Shown here one piece after another: positions 7,776-16,318 of a stretch of 64,000 nucleotides of DNA (its first letter is position 1; every line of letters starts with the position of its first letter). The notes beneath the pieces were generated by a model that saw only the letters and a list, made by a program, of their open reading frames with translations, made no database searches and was not told the DNA's origin. A program made the position numbers and the translations under genes. The stretch is from the NCBI GenBank assembly GCA_016199985.1, contig JACQFQ010000039.1, forward strand, positions 1 through 64,000, given 5' to 3'. This DNA is from Verrucomicrobiota bacterium (GTDB lineage: Bacteria; Verrucomicrobiota; Verrucomicrobiia; Limisphaerales; UBA11320).

Positions 7776-8648
7776 CTATTTGGCCAAGGGCGGGGACGAA
7801 TGCGGCTGAGGATGTCCGAGTGGCGGTTCCGCGACGGTTGTTCTGGATCGAAGGGGGCGGCTGACGCGAGACCACCATCCTCCGGCGGCTTCCCGGTCCT
7901 GCTTGATCAGAACCGACGCGAGGAAGGCGCGCAGGGACTCAAGGGTGAGCCCTCGGGCCAGATGACCCTGATGAGCGCATGAAATCATGCCAGTTTCCTC
8001 GGAGACGACGACGATGACCGCGTCCGACTCCTCGCTCAGTCCGATCGCGGCGCGATGCCGGGTTCCCAGCGACTTGCTGAGATCCTGCCGTTGTGTCAGC
8101 GGGAAAATGCAGGCGGCATGCCCGATCCGGTTTCCCTTCATCACCACCCCGCCGTCATGAATCGCGTTGTTGGGGAAGAAGATGGTTTCGAACATTTCGG
8201 GAGTGGCGAGTGTATCGATGGGGACGCTGGACTCGACGAGGTCGATGAGCTGGACATTCTGCTCAATGGCGATCAAGGCGCCGATCTTCACCTCGGCCAG
8301 CCGTTCCACGGTCTGGATGATCACCTCGATGTTTTCACGCTGGTCCTCCACAGGGTTGAACACCTGAAGGCTGCCCACTTGCGCCAGCATGCGCCGGATC
8401 TCGGGCTGGAAAAGCACGATGATCGCGAAGGCGATGATCGTGGTGAAATTAGCGAGGATCCATCGGAGGACCTCGAGCTTGAGAAACGTGGTGACGGCGA
8501 GGAGGGTGAGGGCGACGACCAGGAATCCGCTGAACACCGCCGCGCCCCGGGTGCCCCGCACGAAGTTCAAGACGTAGTAGATCCCGACGGCGAGAATCCC
8601 TATCTCGACCGCGGGTTTCACCACGTCTTTGAAAAAGTGCCAATTCAT
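7776..8648 (-). CDS. cdaA: Diadenylate cyclase CdaA (c-di-AMP synthase)
   Basis: This enzyme makes cyclic di-AMP from two ATP. The 290-residue protein has three N-terminal membrane helices (about 12-30, 36-55, 64-81) and then a DAC (DisA_N) domain. The catalytic motifs are HDGG (Asp165-Gly167; the family usually has DGA) and GTRHRAAIG (RHR at 197-199). The ATG at 8648 is one base after the folP stop; an upstream TTG would overlap folP and is less likely. c-di-AMP controls turgor, potassium transport and wall homeostasis in Gram-positive bacteria; it is less studied in Gram-negative lineages such as this one. Confidence 0.95.
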   Translation of the reverse strand: MNWHFFKDVVKPAVEIGILAVGIYYVLNFVRGTRGAAVFSGFLVVALTLLAVTTFLKLEVLRWILANFTTIIAFAIIVLFQPEIRRMLAQVGSLQVFNPVEDQRENIEVIIQTVERLAEVKIGALIAIEQNVQLIDLVESSVPIDTLATPEMFETIFFPNNAIHDGGVVMKGNRIGHAACIFPLTQRQDLSKSLGTRHRAAIGLSEESDAVIVVVSEETGMISCAHQGHLARGLTLESLRAFLASVLIKQDREAAGGWWSRVSRPLRSRTTVAEPPLGHPQPHSSPPLAK

Positions 8649-8649
8649 G

Positions 8650-9501
8650 TCATGTCTGATCCGATCGGTGCTCGACAATGGCCTCCGCCATGCGCAGGGC
8701 CTGTCGTGTGGCCGCGACGTCGTGGGCCCGGATTATCTGAGCTCCATTCAGGCAGCCCCACACAGCGCCCGCCACCGAACCCCACACGCGCTCCGACGGG
8801 GCCGAAACGCCCGTCACGGCCCCGACAAACGACTTCCGGGACAGTCCGAGCAACAACGGACGATCCCAATGCCTGAAACGTTTCAGGTTCGCGAGCAATT
8901 TCAGGCTGTGTTCCTGGGTTTTTCCAAAACCCAAGCCCGGGTCCAGAATGACCTGCTCTCGGGACAGGCCGCAAGCGCCTATTCGATCCAGGCGCTCTCC
9001 AAAGAACGCGTCGATCTCTCCCACAACATCGGCATATTGCGGCGCCGATTGCATTGTGGCGGGAGTTCCCCGCATATGCATGGCCACGTAGCCCGCGCCT
9101 CGGCTCGCCACGCACCGCCAAAGGCCGTCATCATCCCGGCCTGCGCCCACATCGTTCACCACGCTCGCCCCGGCGTCCAACGCCGCCGCAGCCACCGTGG
9201 GTTTCAGCGTATCGACGGAGATGGGAACACGAGCCTGCGCCGTGATCCCGCGGATCACCGGTATCACTCTCCGGATCTCCTCATTCTCTTCCACTGGCGC
9301 GGCGCCCGGCCGGGTAGACTCGCCGCCGACATCCACGAAATCCGCCCCTTCGGCGATCATTTTCAGCGCGTGATCCACCGCCGCCTCAAGGGAAGAGAAC
9401 TGTCCGCCGTCGGAGAAGGAATCAGGAGTGACATTCAACACGCCCATCACCAGGGCGCGGGATGGGAATCGGTATTCAACGTCGCGGGTCCGCAGCAGCA
9501 T
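8650..9501 (-). CDS. folP: Dihydropteroate synthase FolP
   Basis: This enzyme condenses p-aminobenzoate with the pterin pyrophosphate in folate synthesis and is the sulfonamide target. It has the family signatures MGVLNVTPDSFSDGG near the N-terminus, a GGESTRPGA loop, PISVDTLKP, and DPGLGFGKT, all parts of the TIM-barrel active site. From ATG 9501 it is 283 residues and has the same short lead before MGVLN as E. coli FolP; a GTG at 9537 would add 12 residues. It heads the operon with cdaA, one base away. Confidence 0.95.
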   Translation of the reverse strand: MLLRTRDVEYRFPSRALVMGVLNVTPDSFSDGGQFSSLEAAVDHALKMIAEGADFVDVGGESTRPGAAPVEENEEIRRVIPVIRGITAQARVPISVDTLKPTVAAAALDAGASVVNDVGAGRDDDGLWRCVASRGAGYVAMHMRGTPATMQSAPQYADVVGEIDAFFGERLDRIGACGLSREQVILDPGLGFGKTQEHSLKLLANLKRFRHWDRPLLLGLSRKSFVGAVTGVSAPSERVWGSVAGAVWGCLNGAQIIRAHDVAATRQALRMAEAIVEHRSDQT

Positions 9502-9599
9502 CAATCGGTCATCATGCCGTTCACTTGTGGCGATCACAGGGGATTCGGCCTGGGGAAGTTAGGCCTCGCTCGGCCGCGGCGCAAGTGACGGAAATGGGA

Positions 9600-10496
9600 C
9601 TAGCCGGATTTCGCCAGCTCCGCGGCCCCTTCGACCAGGCGCTGAGCGATGCCTTCGACGACGGCGTCAGGCACGCCAATCTGCGGATTGGCCGACTGAC
9701 TCAACATGTGACACTGGTCGTTGATATAGTCGATCACCACGAACTCCCCTTCCTCATTGAGGAGAATCTCGGTTGAGAAAAAGCGCATGCCGCTGACATC
9801 GGCGAGCTTCCTCGCGATGCTCTCGAGGGCTTCCAGCCCCAGCGCGGAGGACTCCTCGGCGGTCACAGGACGAGAGCGATCGGTGAAGCAGTTCCACCAA
9901 TTCCGCCAGACCGTCCCGAAGGCGAAGTAGACCCGGAAATAGGCGGGCCAATCCGCGATCATGCGGGGCACCATCCGACGCTGCAGGAGGTAGTCGCTGT
10001 CCGGCCACTCGGCGGTGGACTTGGCGAGGTCCGCCTCCGAGGTCGCGTCGATGACCACGCCTTTGCGCCCATATCCCAGGCTGGGCTTGATGACAAAGGG
10101 CGAGCCGAGCGCCTGCTTCTGTTCGTCCGTGAGACGAAACGAGCCAGCGGCCGCTTTGGGAACAATCACCGTAAAGGGCGCGCGCACGCCTGTCCCGAGT
10201 ATGCGAGGGTGGAACCGGGCCTTGTCGAAGGCCGCCAGGGCGGTCTCGGGCGGGTCGATGATCTGGGTTTTTCTGGAGGCCGCCATCGCGATGAGGCGGG
10301 AGAAAGGATCCGCCGGATTGTGATGCTCGCTGTGCATATTGAGCAGCACCTTGGTCCACACCTCGCCCTGGGCAAATTTCTGCGAGAAGGATTCAATCCA
10401 ACAGGGTTCAACGAGAAAGAAGCTGAGGCGCAGCCGCGCCGCGTGGAACTGGACTCGATGAATGAAGAAGTCATCGGTGTCCAGCTTGTGCGTCAT
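9600..10496 (-). CDS. ATP-grasp domain protein of unknown substrate
   Basis: A 298-residue protein from ATG 10496 (a TTG at 10556 is also open). The ATP-grasp fold is suggested by FVIKPSLGYGRKGVVI (about 155-170), a lysine-containing nucleotide loop, and the C-terminal metal-binding segment GEFVVIDYINDQCHM. These ligases form amide or peptide bonds by activating a carboxylate with ATP. It lacks a signal peptide. It is downstream of the CotH and DUF4912 genes on the same strand with 79 bases between. YheC/D-type ATP-grasp proteins and CotH are both spore-coat-related in Bacillus, which makes the pairing of interest in a bacterium with no sign of sporulation. Confidence 0.7.
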   Translation of the reverse strand: MTHKLDTDDFFIHRVQFHAARLRLSFFLVEPCWIESFSQKFAQGEVWTKVLLNMHSEHHNPADPFSRLIAMAASRKTQIIDPPETALAAFDKARFHPRILGTGVRAPFTVIVPKAAAGSFRLTDEQKQALGSPFVIKPSLGYGRKGVVIDATSEADLAKSTAEWPDSDYLLQRRMVPRMIADWPAYFRVYFAFGTVWRNWWNCFTDRSRPVTAEESSALGLEALESIARKLADVSGMRFFSTEILLNEEGEFVVIDYINDQCHMLSQSANPQIGVPDAVVEGIAQRLVEGAAELAKSG

Positions 10497-10575
10497 AGCC
10501 AGGTCGTAAACCCGAGTCACCCGGCGATCATCCCGGTCGCCGCCGTCTCGTGTCAATGCCGCGGAAAGGGGGCAA

Positions 10576-12165
10576 TCAACGCGCCGGCGGCTCTTTTCCC
10601 GCCAGTCGTGTCAGTCGAAGGGAGTCGAGAGCGAACCATGCCCGCCCCGCGCTGGCTCGAAGCTCGCACAGCAGTTCGGCGTCGCCCTCTCCTTCGACGA
10701 GGAATTCCAACCACACCGACGCCCAGCGTCGATCGCTGAGTTCCGCCGCCACGCACGTGTCGTCGCTGCCCGCGCGTCGGAGCGAGACCCCGTGACGGCT
10801 GCCGAACCCCAGCGCCCGAACGCCCAGGGTCTGGACCTCCGTGTCCAGGCGATAGCGGCCCGGGGTCAGCCTCACCCGCGATCTCCAGGAGGCGCTCGTC
10901 CGCGGTCCCGCTTCAATCAGGAGCGCTGGCCGACCTTGGCGGGTATCGCGCCGCAGAGCGCCTCCGTCTGGAACATCTCGCGCCGTCCAATCCGTGAGGA
11001 GCTCGAAGCCCCGATCGAAGGTCAGCGCTTTCCGATCACCGGCCGCCAGCTGGGCTGTGAGGGATGATTTGCGCTGCTCCATCCGGGTCTTGAGCGATTG
11101 CGCCGCCTCCTCCAAGGATGCGCGTTCCGAAGGGGTCACCGCTTCACCCAGCCGGGCCACGCGCTCATCCACCACCGCGCAGAGGGCGCGCACATCCATC
11201 TGATTCTTGACGGCCTCCTCGAGCTGGCGACGATACTCCGCTTGGACTTCAGGACGCTCCATGAGCGAGCGCGCCGCCAATCCTGCCATATCCGGCTTCC
11301 AGGCCATATCCGGCGTGCCAAAGAGCACATCCATCCCCTGCGGCAGAAAGGTGAATCGATGCTTGGCGGGGTCGTAGTAGAGCCTGAAGTTGTTCCTCGC
11401 CAGGCAGTATCCGTCCCGATGTCCCGTCACGACTTCCCAGGCCATGAAGCGAATGAACCGATCGACATCCAACAGGGCGCGCGTTCTTTCCCATCGCGAG
11501 TCCAAGTTCGGATCCTTCAACGCCTCCGCCAGGCGCGAAGGCGAAGGGTTCTCGCGTCCCACCCCGGATCTCGCGCGTTTTCCGCGCAGAGATTCATCCA
11601 CATCGTGGCCGATCTCCGGTTCGTAGAGTGTTCCGGGGGAGTCGCCGGGGAAAGCCGCGGAGAGAAAGGACGCGCCGAAACTCTCCTTCATGACGTAGAG
11701 CCCCAAGCGTCGCCCGTTGAGGAACACGATCGCGTGTCCGACTCGGGGCGCCGGGATCCCTGCCGCGCCGAACAGTCGCGAGCCGACGAGCTCGTTCATA
11801 TAGCTGGCGTCCTCCACTGAATTATTCAGGTGGATCTTCTCCTGGCCATGAAAACGTTGGTCGCGGAGATACCTGGAAAAATCGAGCGTGAGGGAGGGCT
11901 TCTCATCGATCGTTCGGTGGCTGCCGATCCTGCCTTTTACATGCGCCGACACCCGCGTCCAGACGGCCCCGTCACTCCGGACGGTCGCCGCGACATCTCT
12001 TCTGGGCTGAGAACGGAGTTGATCGAGGGCTGAGGGTGGCAATTCCAGCCGGATCTCGAGGATCCGTCCGGACGCGAACAAGTCGAGCTGAGCGTTCAGC
12101 GCTGCCGCATTTGAACGGGCCTGAGTCAGGATCAACAGCCAGGCCAATAAGCAACACTTGCTCAA
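10576..12165 (-). CDS. Secreted CotH-family protein kinase
   Basis: A 529-residue protein with a signal peptide (about 1-22, CLLAWLLILTQARSNAAA). The CotH body has EKIHLNNSVEDASYMNE (about 115-131), LNGRRLGLYVMKE (about 154-166) and the signature GHRDGYCLARNNFRLYYDP followed by FLPQGMDVLFG. CotH proteins are atypical kinases that phosphorylate secreted proteins; in Bacillus they modify spore coat proteins. After the kinase there is a predicted coiled segment (about 340-400) and a C-terminal beta-sandwich (about 400-529), possibly carbohydrate-binding. The start is TTG, overlapping the DUF4912 stop by four bases (TTGA), so translation is probably coupled. Confidence 0.85.
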   Translation of the reverse strand: MSKCCLLAWLLILTQARSNAAALNAQLDLFASGRILEIRLELPPSALDQLRSQPRRDVAATVRSDGAVWTRVSAHVKGRIGSHRTIDEKPSLTLDFSRYLRDQRFHGQEKIHLNNSVEDASYMNELVGSRLFGAAGIPAPRVGHAIVFLNGRRLGLYVMKESFGASFLSAAFPGDSPGTLYEPEIGHDVDESLRGKRARSGVGRENPSPSRLAEALKDPNLDSRWERTRALLDVDRFIRFMAWEVVTGHRDGYCLARNNFRLYYDPAKHRFTFLPQGMDVLFGTPDMAWKPDMAGLAARSLMERPEVQAEYRRQLEEAVKNQMDVRALCAVVDERVARLGEAVTPSERASLEEAAQSLKTRMEQRKSSLTAQLAAGDRKALTFDRGFELLTDWTARDVPDGGALRRDTRQGRPALLIEAGPRTSASWRSRVRLTPGRYRLDTEVQTLGVRALGFGSRHGVSLRRAGSDDTCVAAELSDRRWASVWLEFLVEGEGDAELLCELRASAGRAWFALDSLRLTRLAGKEPPAR

Positions 12166-13490
12166 TGAACGTGTTCCGGTCGGGGCGGACGAAGGGTCGG
12201 ATCCTGCGGATGCGTGCCCACGTCGCCGGTGTAGTGGGTCTGACGACTAAATCGCAGCCGGGCGCTGCGTCCATCGGTTTTATCCGAGGACACCGCGATC
12301 GCGGGCAGCTCGAACTGTCCATCGGGCAGGGAGAACCGATAGCTGAACGATCCGTCGGGGCGCAGCTTGATGGGCCGGCCTCCGATGGTGACTTGCGCGT
12401 CCGGTTCAGTCGCGCCGTAGATGATCAGCTCGGCGTTCACGTTGAACCAGAACCCTCTCTTTCGGTCGCCGACGATGCCGCCGAAGGGGCTGGAGAGGCT
12501 CGAAACCCCCAGGCTGCTGGGCAATCCTGGGGTGGAGAACTGTGCCGCGGCGGCGGACGACAACTCTTGCGCGATCTGTTTGCGGATGAGCTCGGTGATC
12601 TCCAGCGAACCGATCCAGACGCGGCGAATGTCGTCGATGGACAGCAGTTCCGCGAGCGCCCTTTCCTGCTCGGGGGTCCAGGGGGCTCCCGCGATGGTGA
12701 CCGCGGACGGCAGTGACGCGTGGCCGGATTCGCGGAGTTGCCTCAGCGCGCCGGACAAAGGCTCGTGCTCGCGCGCGGCGCTCTTGACCAGGGACACCAG
12801 CTGTCGCATGGAAACCTCCATGGGCAGCGTGGCGAATCGGACCGAACGATCGTCGGACAAGCTGTCGGGAGGCGTCAACGTCGGCTCCGATAGCGCGACG
12901 CGCGTCCAGCGGCGCTGCTTCTGCGACGCGTAGTATCCCAGCTCGCCCAGGAAGCGGGTGCTCCCTCGCGCGACATGGACAAACCAGTGCCGAGACTCGG
13001 GGTGAACATGGATTTCGGCAAACGGGGTCTCGCCCACTCCGTCCTTGTGGATGCGAAGGACGAGATGCTTGTCGGCGGACTTGGCGTTGCACTCGCGCAG
13101 TTGGTCGGCCGTGAAATCCCAATGGGCATAGAGCCAATGAGGATCTCGCGCGATCAGGAGTAGCTTCCGCGTGCCATAGGCGTCGGGGAGCGCCTGGTCC
13201 AGCGCTTCGGACGGCGCGCCAAGGGACTGAGGCCCCAGCATGAAGCGCTCGCCCGGACCGCTTCGATCGATGGCCGCCGCCGCGTCCCCTTCCAGGAGGA
13301 TCGAAGGGATCTCGAAGGCCTCGGACTCTTGGGGCGCCGGCTGGGATCGGGACTTCGAGGCAGGTTTCGCCGTTGCCTTGGCCGCGGGCTTTGCAGCACT
13401 CTTCGTCGCAAGCTTGCTTCGCGAAGCCGCGGGTGTGGGGGCGGAGGCCCGGGCGGAACTACCTGCTTTCTTAGATCGATCAGATTTCAT
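12162..13490 (-). CDS. DUF4912 domain protein with a Lys/Ala/Pro-rich tail
   Basis: A 442-residue protein from ATG 13490. The first 70 residues are rich in Lys, Ala, Ser and Pro (for example AAKPAAKATAKPASKS) and resemble a histone-H1-like disordered tail. Residues about 100-200 match DUF4912: LLIARDPHWLYAHWDF, then LVLRIHKD and HWFVHV, a likely sugar- or nucleotide-binding beta-sandwich of unproven function. The C-terminal part (about 340-430) has the beta-strand pattern APDAQVTIGGRPIKLRPDGS, like an Ig-type domain. There is no export signal. It is first in a run with CotH and ATP-grasp genes. Confidence 0.8.
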   Translation of the reverse strand: MKSDRSKKAGSSARASAPTPAASRSKLATKSAAKPAAKATAKPASKSRSQPAPQESEAFEIPSILLEGDAAAAIDRSGPGERFMLGPQSLGAPSEALDQALPDAYGTRKLLLIARDPHWLYAHWDFTADQLRECNAKSADKHLVLRIHKDGVGETPFAEIHVHPESRHWFVHVARGSTRFLGELGYYASQKQRRWTRVALSEPTLTPPDSLSDDRSVRFATLPMEVSMRQLVSLVKSAAREHEPLSGALRQLRESGHASLPSAVTIAGAPWTPEQERALAELLSIDDIRRVWIGSLEITELIRKQIAQELSSAAAAQFSTPGLPSSLGVSSLSSPFGGIVGDRKRGFWFNVNAELIIYGATEPDAQVTIGGRPIKLRPDGSFSYRFSLPDGQFELPAIAVSSDKTDGRSARLRFSRQTHYTGDVGTHPQDPTLRPPRPEHVH

Positions 13491-13799
13491 ACATGCGACG
13501 GCTTGGGTGAGCGAACGGTGGCCGTTTTCGTCCGGGAAGATAGTGATCCACTTCCCATAGGCGCAACGAGAAACTCCATAGCAGGAACCGCACCTGCCAG
13601 CCGGTCGGACCCCCCCAGGTTCTCATCTTCTGGGTCAATGAACCCTCGTTGGGCGGTAAATGGTGCGAAAGCCAGTCTGTGACGGGCTGCCTCAGGGCGC
13701 TGCGAGCTCTGAAGACGATCCCGTCTCCGGGATTTCCATAGAGCCTCCGAGCGACCAATCCACTTGCTCTCATGGCCTCAACGCCGGATTGTTCCGCTC
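13491..13799. other. Intergenic gap between divergent genes; one doubtful small ORF
   Basis: This 309-base gap separates the DUF4912 gene (minus) and the deacetylase gene (plus) and should hold both promoters, but no clear hexamers were found. A 97-codon minus-strand frame (13480-13773) crosses it and overlaps the DUF4912 start by 11 bases. Its third-codon-position GC is visibly lower than its neighbours' and it has no recognised motif, so it was not called. Confidence 0.4.
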
Positions 13800-14762
13800 A
13801 TGCGCTTGGTGAACTCCCTTCCTGCATGGTTGATCGTCCTGCTGCTCGCGACCCTTTTCAACAATCCGAGCGCAAGGGCGGCCGAGGAAAGATCCCTGGC
13901 AGAGGAGCTTGGGTTTCGGAAGGAGAGTCGCATTCTGATCATCAACGGCGATGACGTCGGCGGATGTCACTCGGCAAATGTCGCCACAATCGAGGCGTTG
14001 GAGAACGGACTGATGACCTCTGCCACCATCATGGTTCCCTGCCCCTGGTTCAATGAAATCGCCCACTATGCGGTGTCCCATCCGGACAAGGACTTCGGCG
14101 TCCACCTCTGTCAGACGTGCGAATGGAAGTCGTATCGCTGGGGACCTGTGGCGTCGCGGGAGAAGATCCCCGGCCTGATTGATCCGGAAGGCTATCTCTG
14201 GGCCTCCGTCGAGGAGGTGTACGCAAAATCCAATCCGCAGGAAGCTTACTGGGAGGCGAAGGCGCAGATCGAGAAGGCGCTGGCGGCGCAGGTGGATGTG
14301 ACGCATCTCGACTCCCACATGGGGACGATGCAAGTGGATCCGAGGTATTTGGAGATGTATGTCCGACTCGGGCTCGAATATCGATTGCCGCTCCGCATGG
14401 CGAGCGAGTCGAGTTTTGTGGCCGGCGGATTCCCCAAGCTCAGGCAGCAGATCGCCGCGCGCGGCATTGTCTTTCCCGACTTCTTCATTCATGAGGAGCT
14501 GAAGGACGAGAAGAATGGCGTGAAAGAGTTTTGGATTCGCCTCATTCGATCGCTCAAGCCCGGGGTGACCGAGCTCTACATCCACGCGGCCAAGGTTTCG
14601 GACGAGCTGAAGGCGATCACCGGCAGCTGGAAGACGCGGAACGAGCAGTATGAGCTGTTCACGCATGACGCGGAGTTTCGGAAGCTGCTCGAGGACGAGA
14701 AGATTCTGCGGATGGGCTACCGCCCGCTTCGCGAGCTCCAACGCGCTCGCGCCTCCCGATGA
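13800..14762 (+). CDS. ChbG/HpnK-family carbohydrate deacetylase, exported
   Basis: A 320-residue protein from ATG 13800, preferred over an in-frame TTG at 13764. The signal peptide is about residues 1-28, MRLVNSLPAWLIVLLLA. The YdjC/ChbG fold is marked by ILIINGDDVGGCHSANVA (metal-binding Asp-Asp pair), GVHLCQT and THLDSHMG. These enzymes remove acetyl groups from mono- or diacetylated sugars such as chitobiose. The family's usual DDFG reads DDVG here. Export suggests action on imported or environmental polysaccharide; the substrate is unknown. Confidence 0.85.
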   Translation: MRLVNSLPAWLIVLLLATLFNNPSARAAEERSLAEELGFRKESRILIINGDDVGGCHSANVATIEALENGLMTSATIMVPCPWFNEIAHYAVSHPDKDFGVHLCQTCEWKSYRWGPVASREKIPGLIDPEGYLWASVEEVYAKSNPQEAYWEAKAQIEKALAAQVDVTHLDSHMGTMQVDPRYLEMYVRLGLEYRLPLRMASESSFVAGGFPKLRQQIAARGIVFPDFFIHEELKDEKNGVKEFWIRLIRSLKPGVTELYIHAAKVSDELKAITGSWKTRNEQYELFTHDAEFRKLLEDEKILRMGYRPLRELQRARASR

Positions 14763-14837
14763 GATGACGCTGGTGGGCCGCAACTCCTTTCTCGCCACAG
14801 ATCCCCGGGCCGCCTAGGTTCCGGCCACTGTCGAACC

Positions 14838-16196
14838 ATGCCGAGTGTTTACATCAAGACTTACGGCTGCCAGATGAACGAGCGCGACTCCGAACAGGTG
14901 GCGGCTCAGCTGGTCGCGAAGGGGTATTCCCTGGCGCCTTCCGAGGCCGTTGCGGACGTGATTCTGCTCAACACCTGCAGCGTTCGGGACATGGCGGAGC
15001 AGAAGGCCATCGGGAAGATGGGGAACGTGGCCGCCGAGGTCCGCAAGAACCGCCCCGAGGTCGTCCTGGGATTCATGGGGTGCATGGCCCAGAGCCGGGG
15101 ACGCGAGCTGATTGATCGCCTGCCCGACGTGGACCTTGTCCTGGGCACGCAGAAGTTCCACCGCGCCGCGGACTACATCGACGACCTCCTTCAGGGACGC
15201 CGCGACAAGATCGTGGATGTGGACGCCGAGGACGGCAGCCAATCGGCCATTCGTGATCATCTGCTCCAGGGCAGCGCGCGCGATCGCTCCGTGTCGGCGT
15301 TCGTGAGCATCATGCAGGGATGCAATCAGCATTGCACTTTTTGCATCGTCCCCGACACGCGAGGCGCTGAAAGAAGCCGCAGCGTTCCCGACATTGTCGC
15401 GGAATGTCGGGCGCTTGTGGCGCGAGGGGTGAGGGAGGTCACGTTGCTGGGACAGATCGTCACCAGCTACGGGCGTCGCGAGATTCCCGCGCGAGAGGGG
15501 CGTTCCCCCTTCGTCCAGCTGCTCGACGCGGTGCATGAGGTGGAGGGGCTTCAACGCATTCGGTTCACCTCGCCGCATCCGAAAGGCTACGGCCTTGATC
15601 TGGCGGAGGCCTATGGAAGGCTGCCCAAGCTCGTCGAGAGCGCCCACATTCCTGTTCAGAGCGGCAGCGATCGGATGCTGAAGGCAATGCACCGCGGATA
15701 CACACGCTCTCGATTCCTTGAGATCATCGCCCAGCTGAGATCTGTTCGGCCCGATATCGGGATCACAACGGATCTCATCGTCGGCTTTCCGGGCGAAACG
15801 GAAGAGGACTATCTCGAGACGGAGGAGCTGATTCGTCAGGCCCAGTTCGACAACGCCTACATCTTCCGCTACTCGCCGAGGCGAAACACCCCGGCGGCCA
15901 CGATGCCTGACCAAATGCCCGCTGCCGTGAAGGAGGATCGCAATCAAAGGCTGCTGACCCTGATGCGCGAAATCGGACAGCAACGGTACGCGGCCTGCGT
16001 GGGCCGGCGCATGGAGATCCTGGTCGAAGGCCCGAGCCGGCGGAATCCCGCCCGGATGATGGGAAGGACGCGTTGCAACAGGATCGTGGTGTTTGAGGGA
16101 TCGGAGCGTCATCGCGGCCACGTGATGTCCGTCGACATCACACGGGCCGGATCCTTCACGCTTTACGGCGACCCCGCGGTGCTGCCCTGGGAGTGA
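14838..16196 (+). CDS. miaB: tRNA-2-methylthio-N6-dimethylallyladenosine synthase MiaB
   Basis: A radical-SAM enzyme that adds a methylthio group to i6A37 of tRNA. The 452-residue protein has the N-terminal domain cysteines in TYGCQMNERDS (Cys11), NTCSVR (Cys47) and GCMAQ (Cys82) that bind the auxiliary 4Fe-4S cluster. The radical-SAM triad CNQHCTFC (Cys162, 166, 169) and a C-terminal TRAM domain (about 380-445) follow. VPDTRGAERSR after the triad replaces the more usual VPYTRG. Length and domain order are normal. It appears monocistronic. Confidence 0.95.
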   Translation: MPSVYIKTYGCQMNERDSEQVAAQLVAKGYSLAPSEAVADVILLNTCSVRDMAEQKAIGKMGNVAAEVRKNRPEVVLGFMGCMAQSRGRELIDRLPDVDLVLGTQKFHRAADYIDDLLQGRRDKIVDVDAEDGSQSAIRDHLLQGSARDRSVSAFVSIMQGCNQHCTFCIVPDTRGAERSRSVPDIVAECRALVARGVREVTLLGQIVTSYGRREIPAREGRSPFVQLLDAVHEVEGLQRIRFTSPHPKGYGLDLAEAYGRLPKLVESAHIPVQSGSDRMLKAMHRGYTRSRFLEIIAQLRSVRPDIGITTDLIVGFPGETEEDYLETEELIRQAQFDNAYIFRYSPRRNTPAATMPDQMPAAVKEDRNQRLLTLMREIGQQRYAACVGRRMEILVEGPSRRNPARMMGRTRCNRIVVFEGSERHRGHVMSVDITRAGSFTLYGDPAVLPWE

Positions 16197-16318
16197 GCCG
16201 TTCGCCGTGGTTCCCCCTCGCCGGATTCCCCATCCGCTATTTCGATCAGCCGGATGGCGGGCGTGTCTGTTGATGCCGTTGCTACTCCGCTCGTTTCCTG
16301 CTAAGCATCCCCGCTGTC

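Noticed and set aside
13480..13773. 97-codon minus-strand frame upstream of the DUF4912 gene
   Set aside because: Third-position GC is much lower than in neighbouring genes, no motif is recognised and it overlaps the DUF4912 start by 11 bases; it might still be a short gene but is not supported.
16230..16257. CCATCCG...CGGATGG inverted repeat between miaB and the giant gene
   Set aside because: Seven-pair stem with a 14-base loop and no T-run; too weak for a terminator or operator call.
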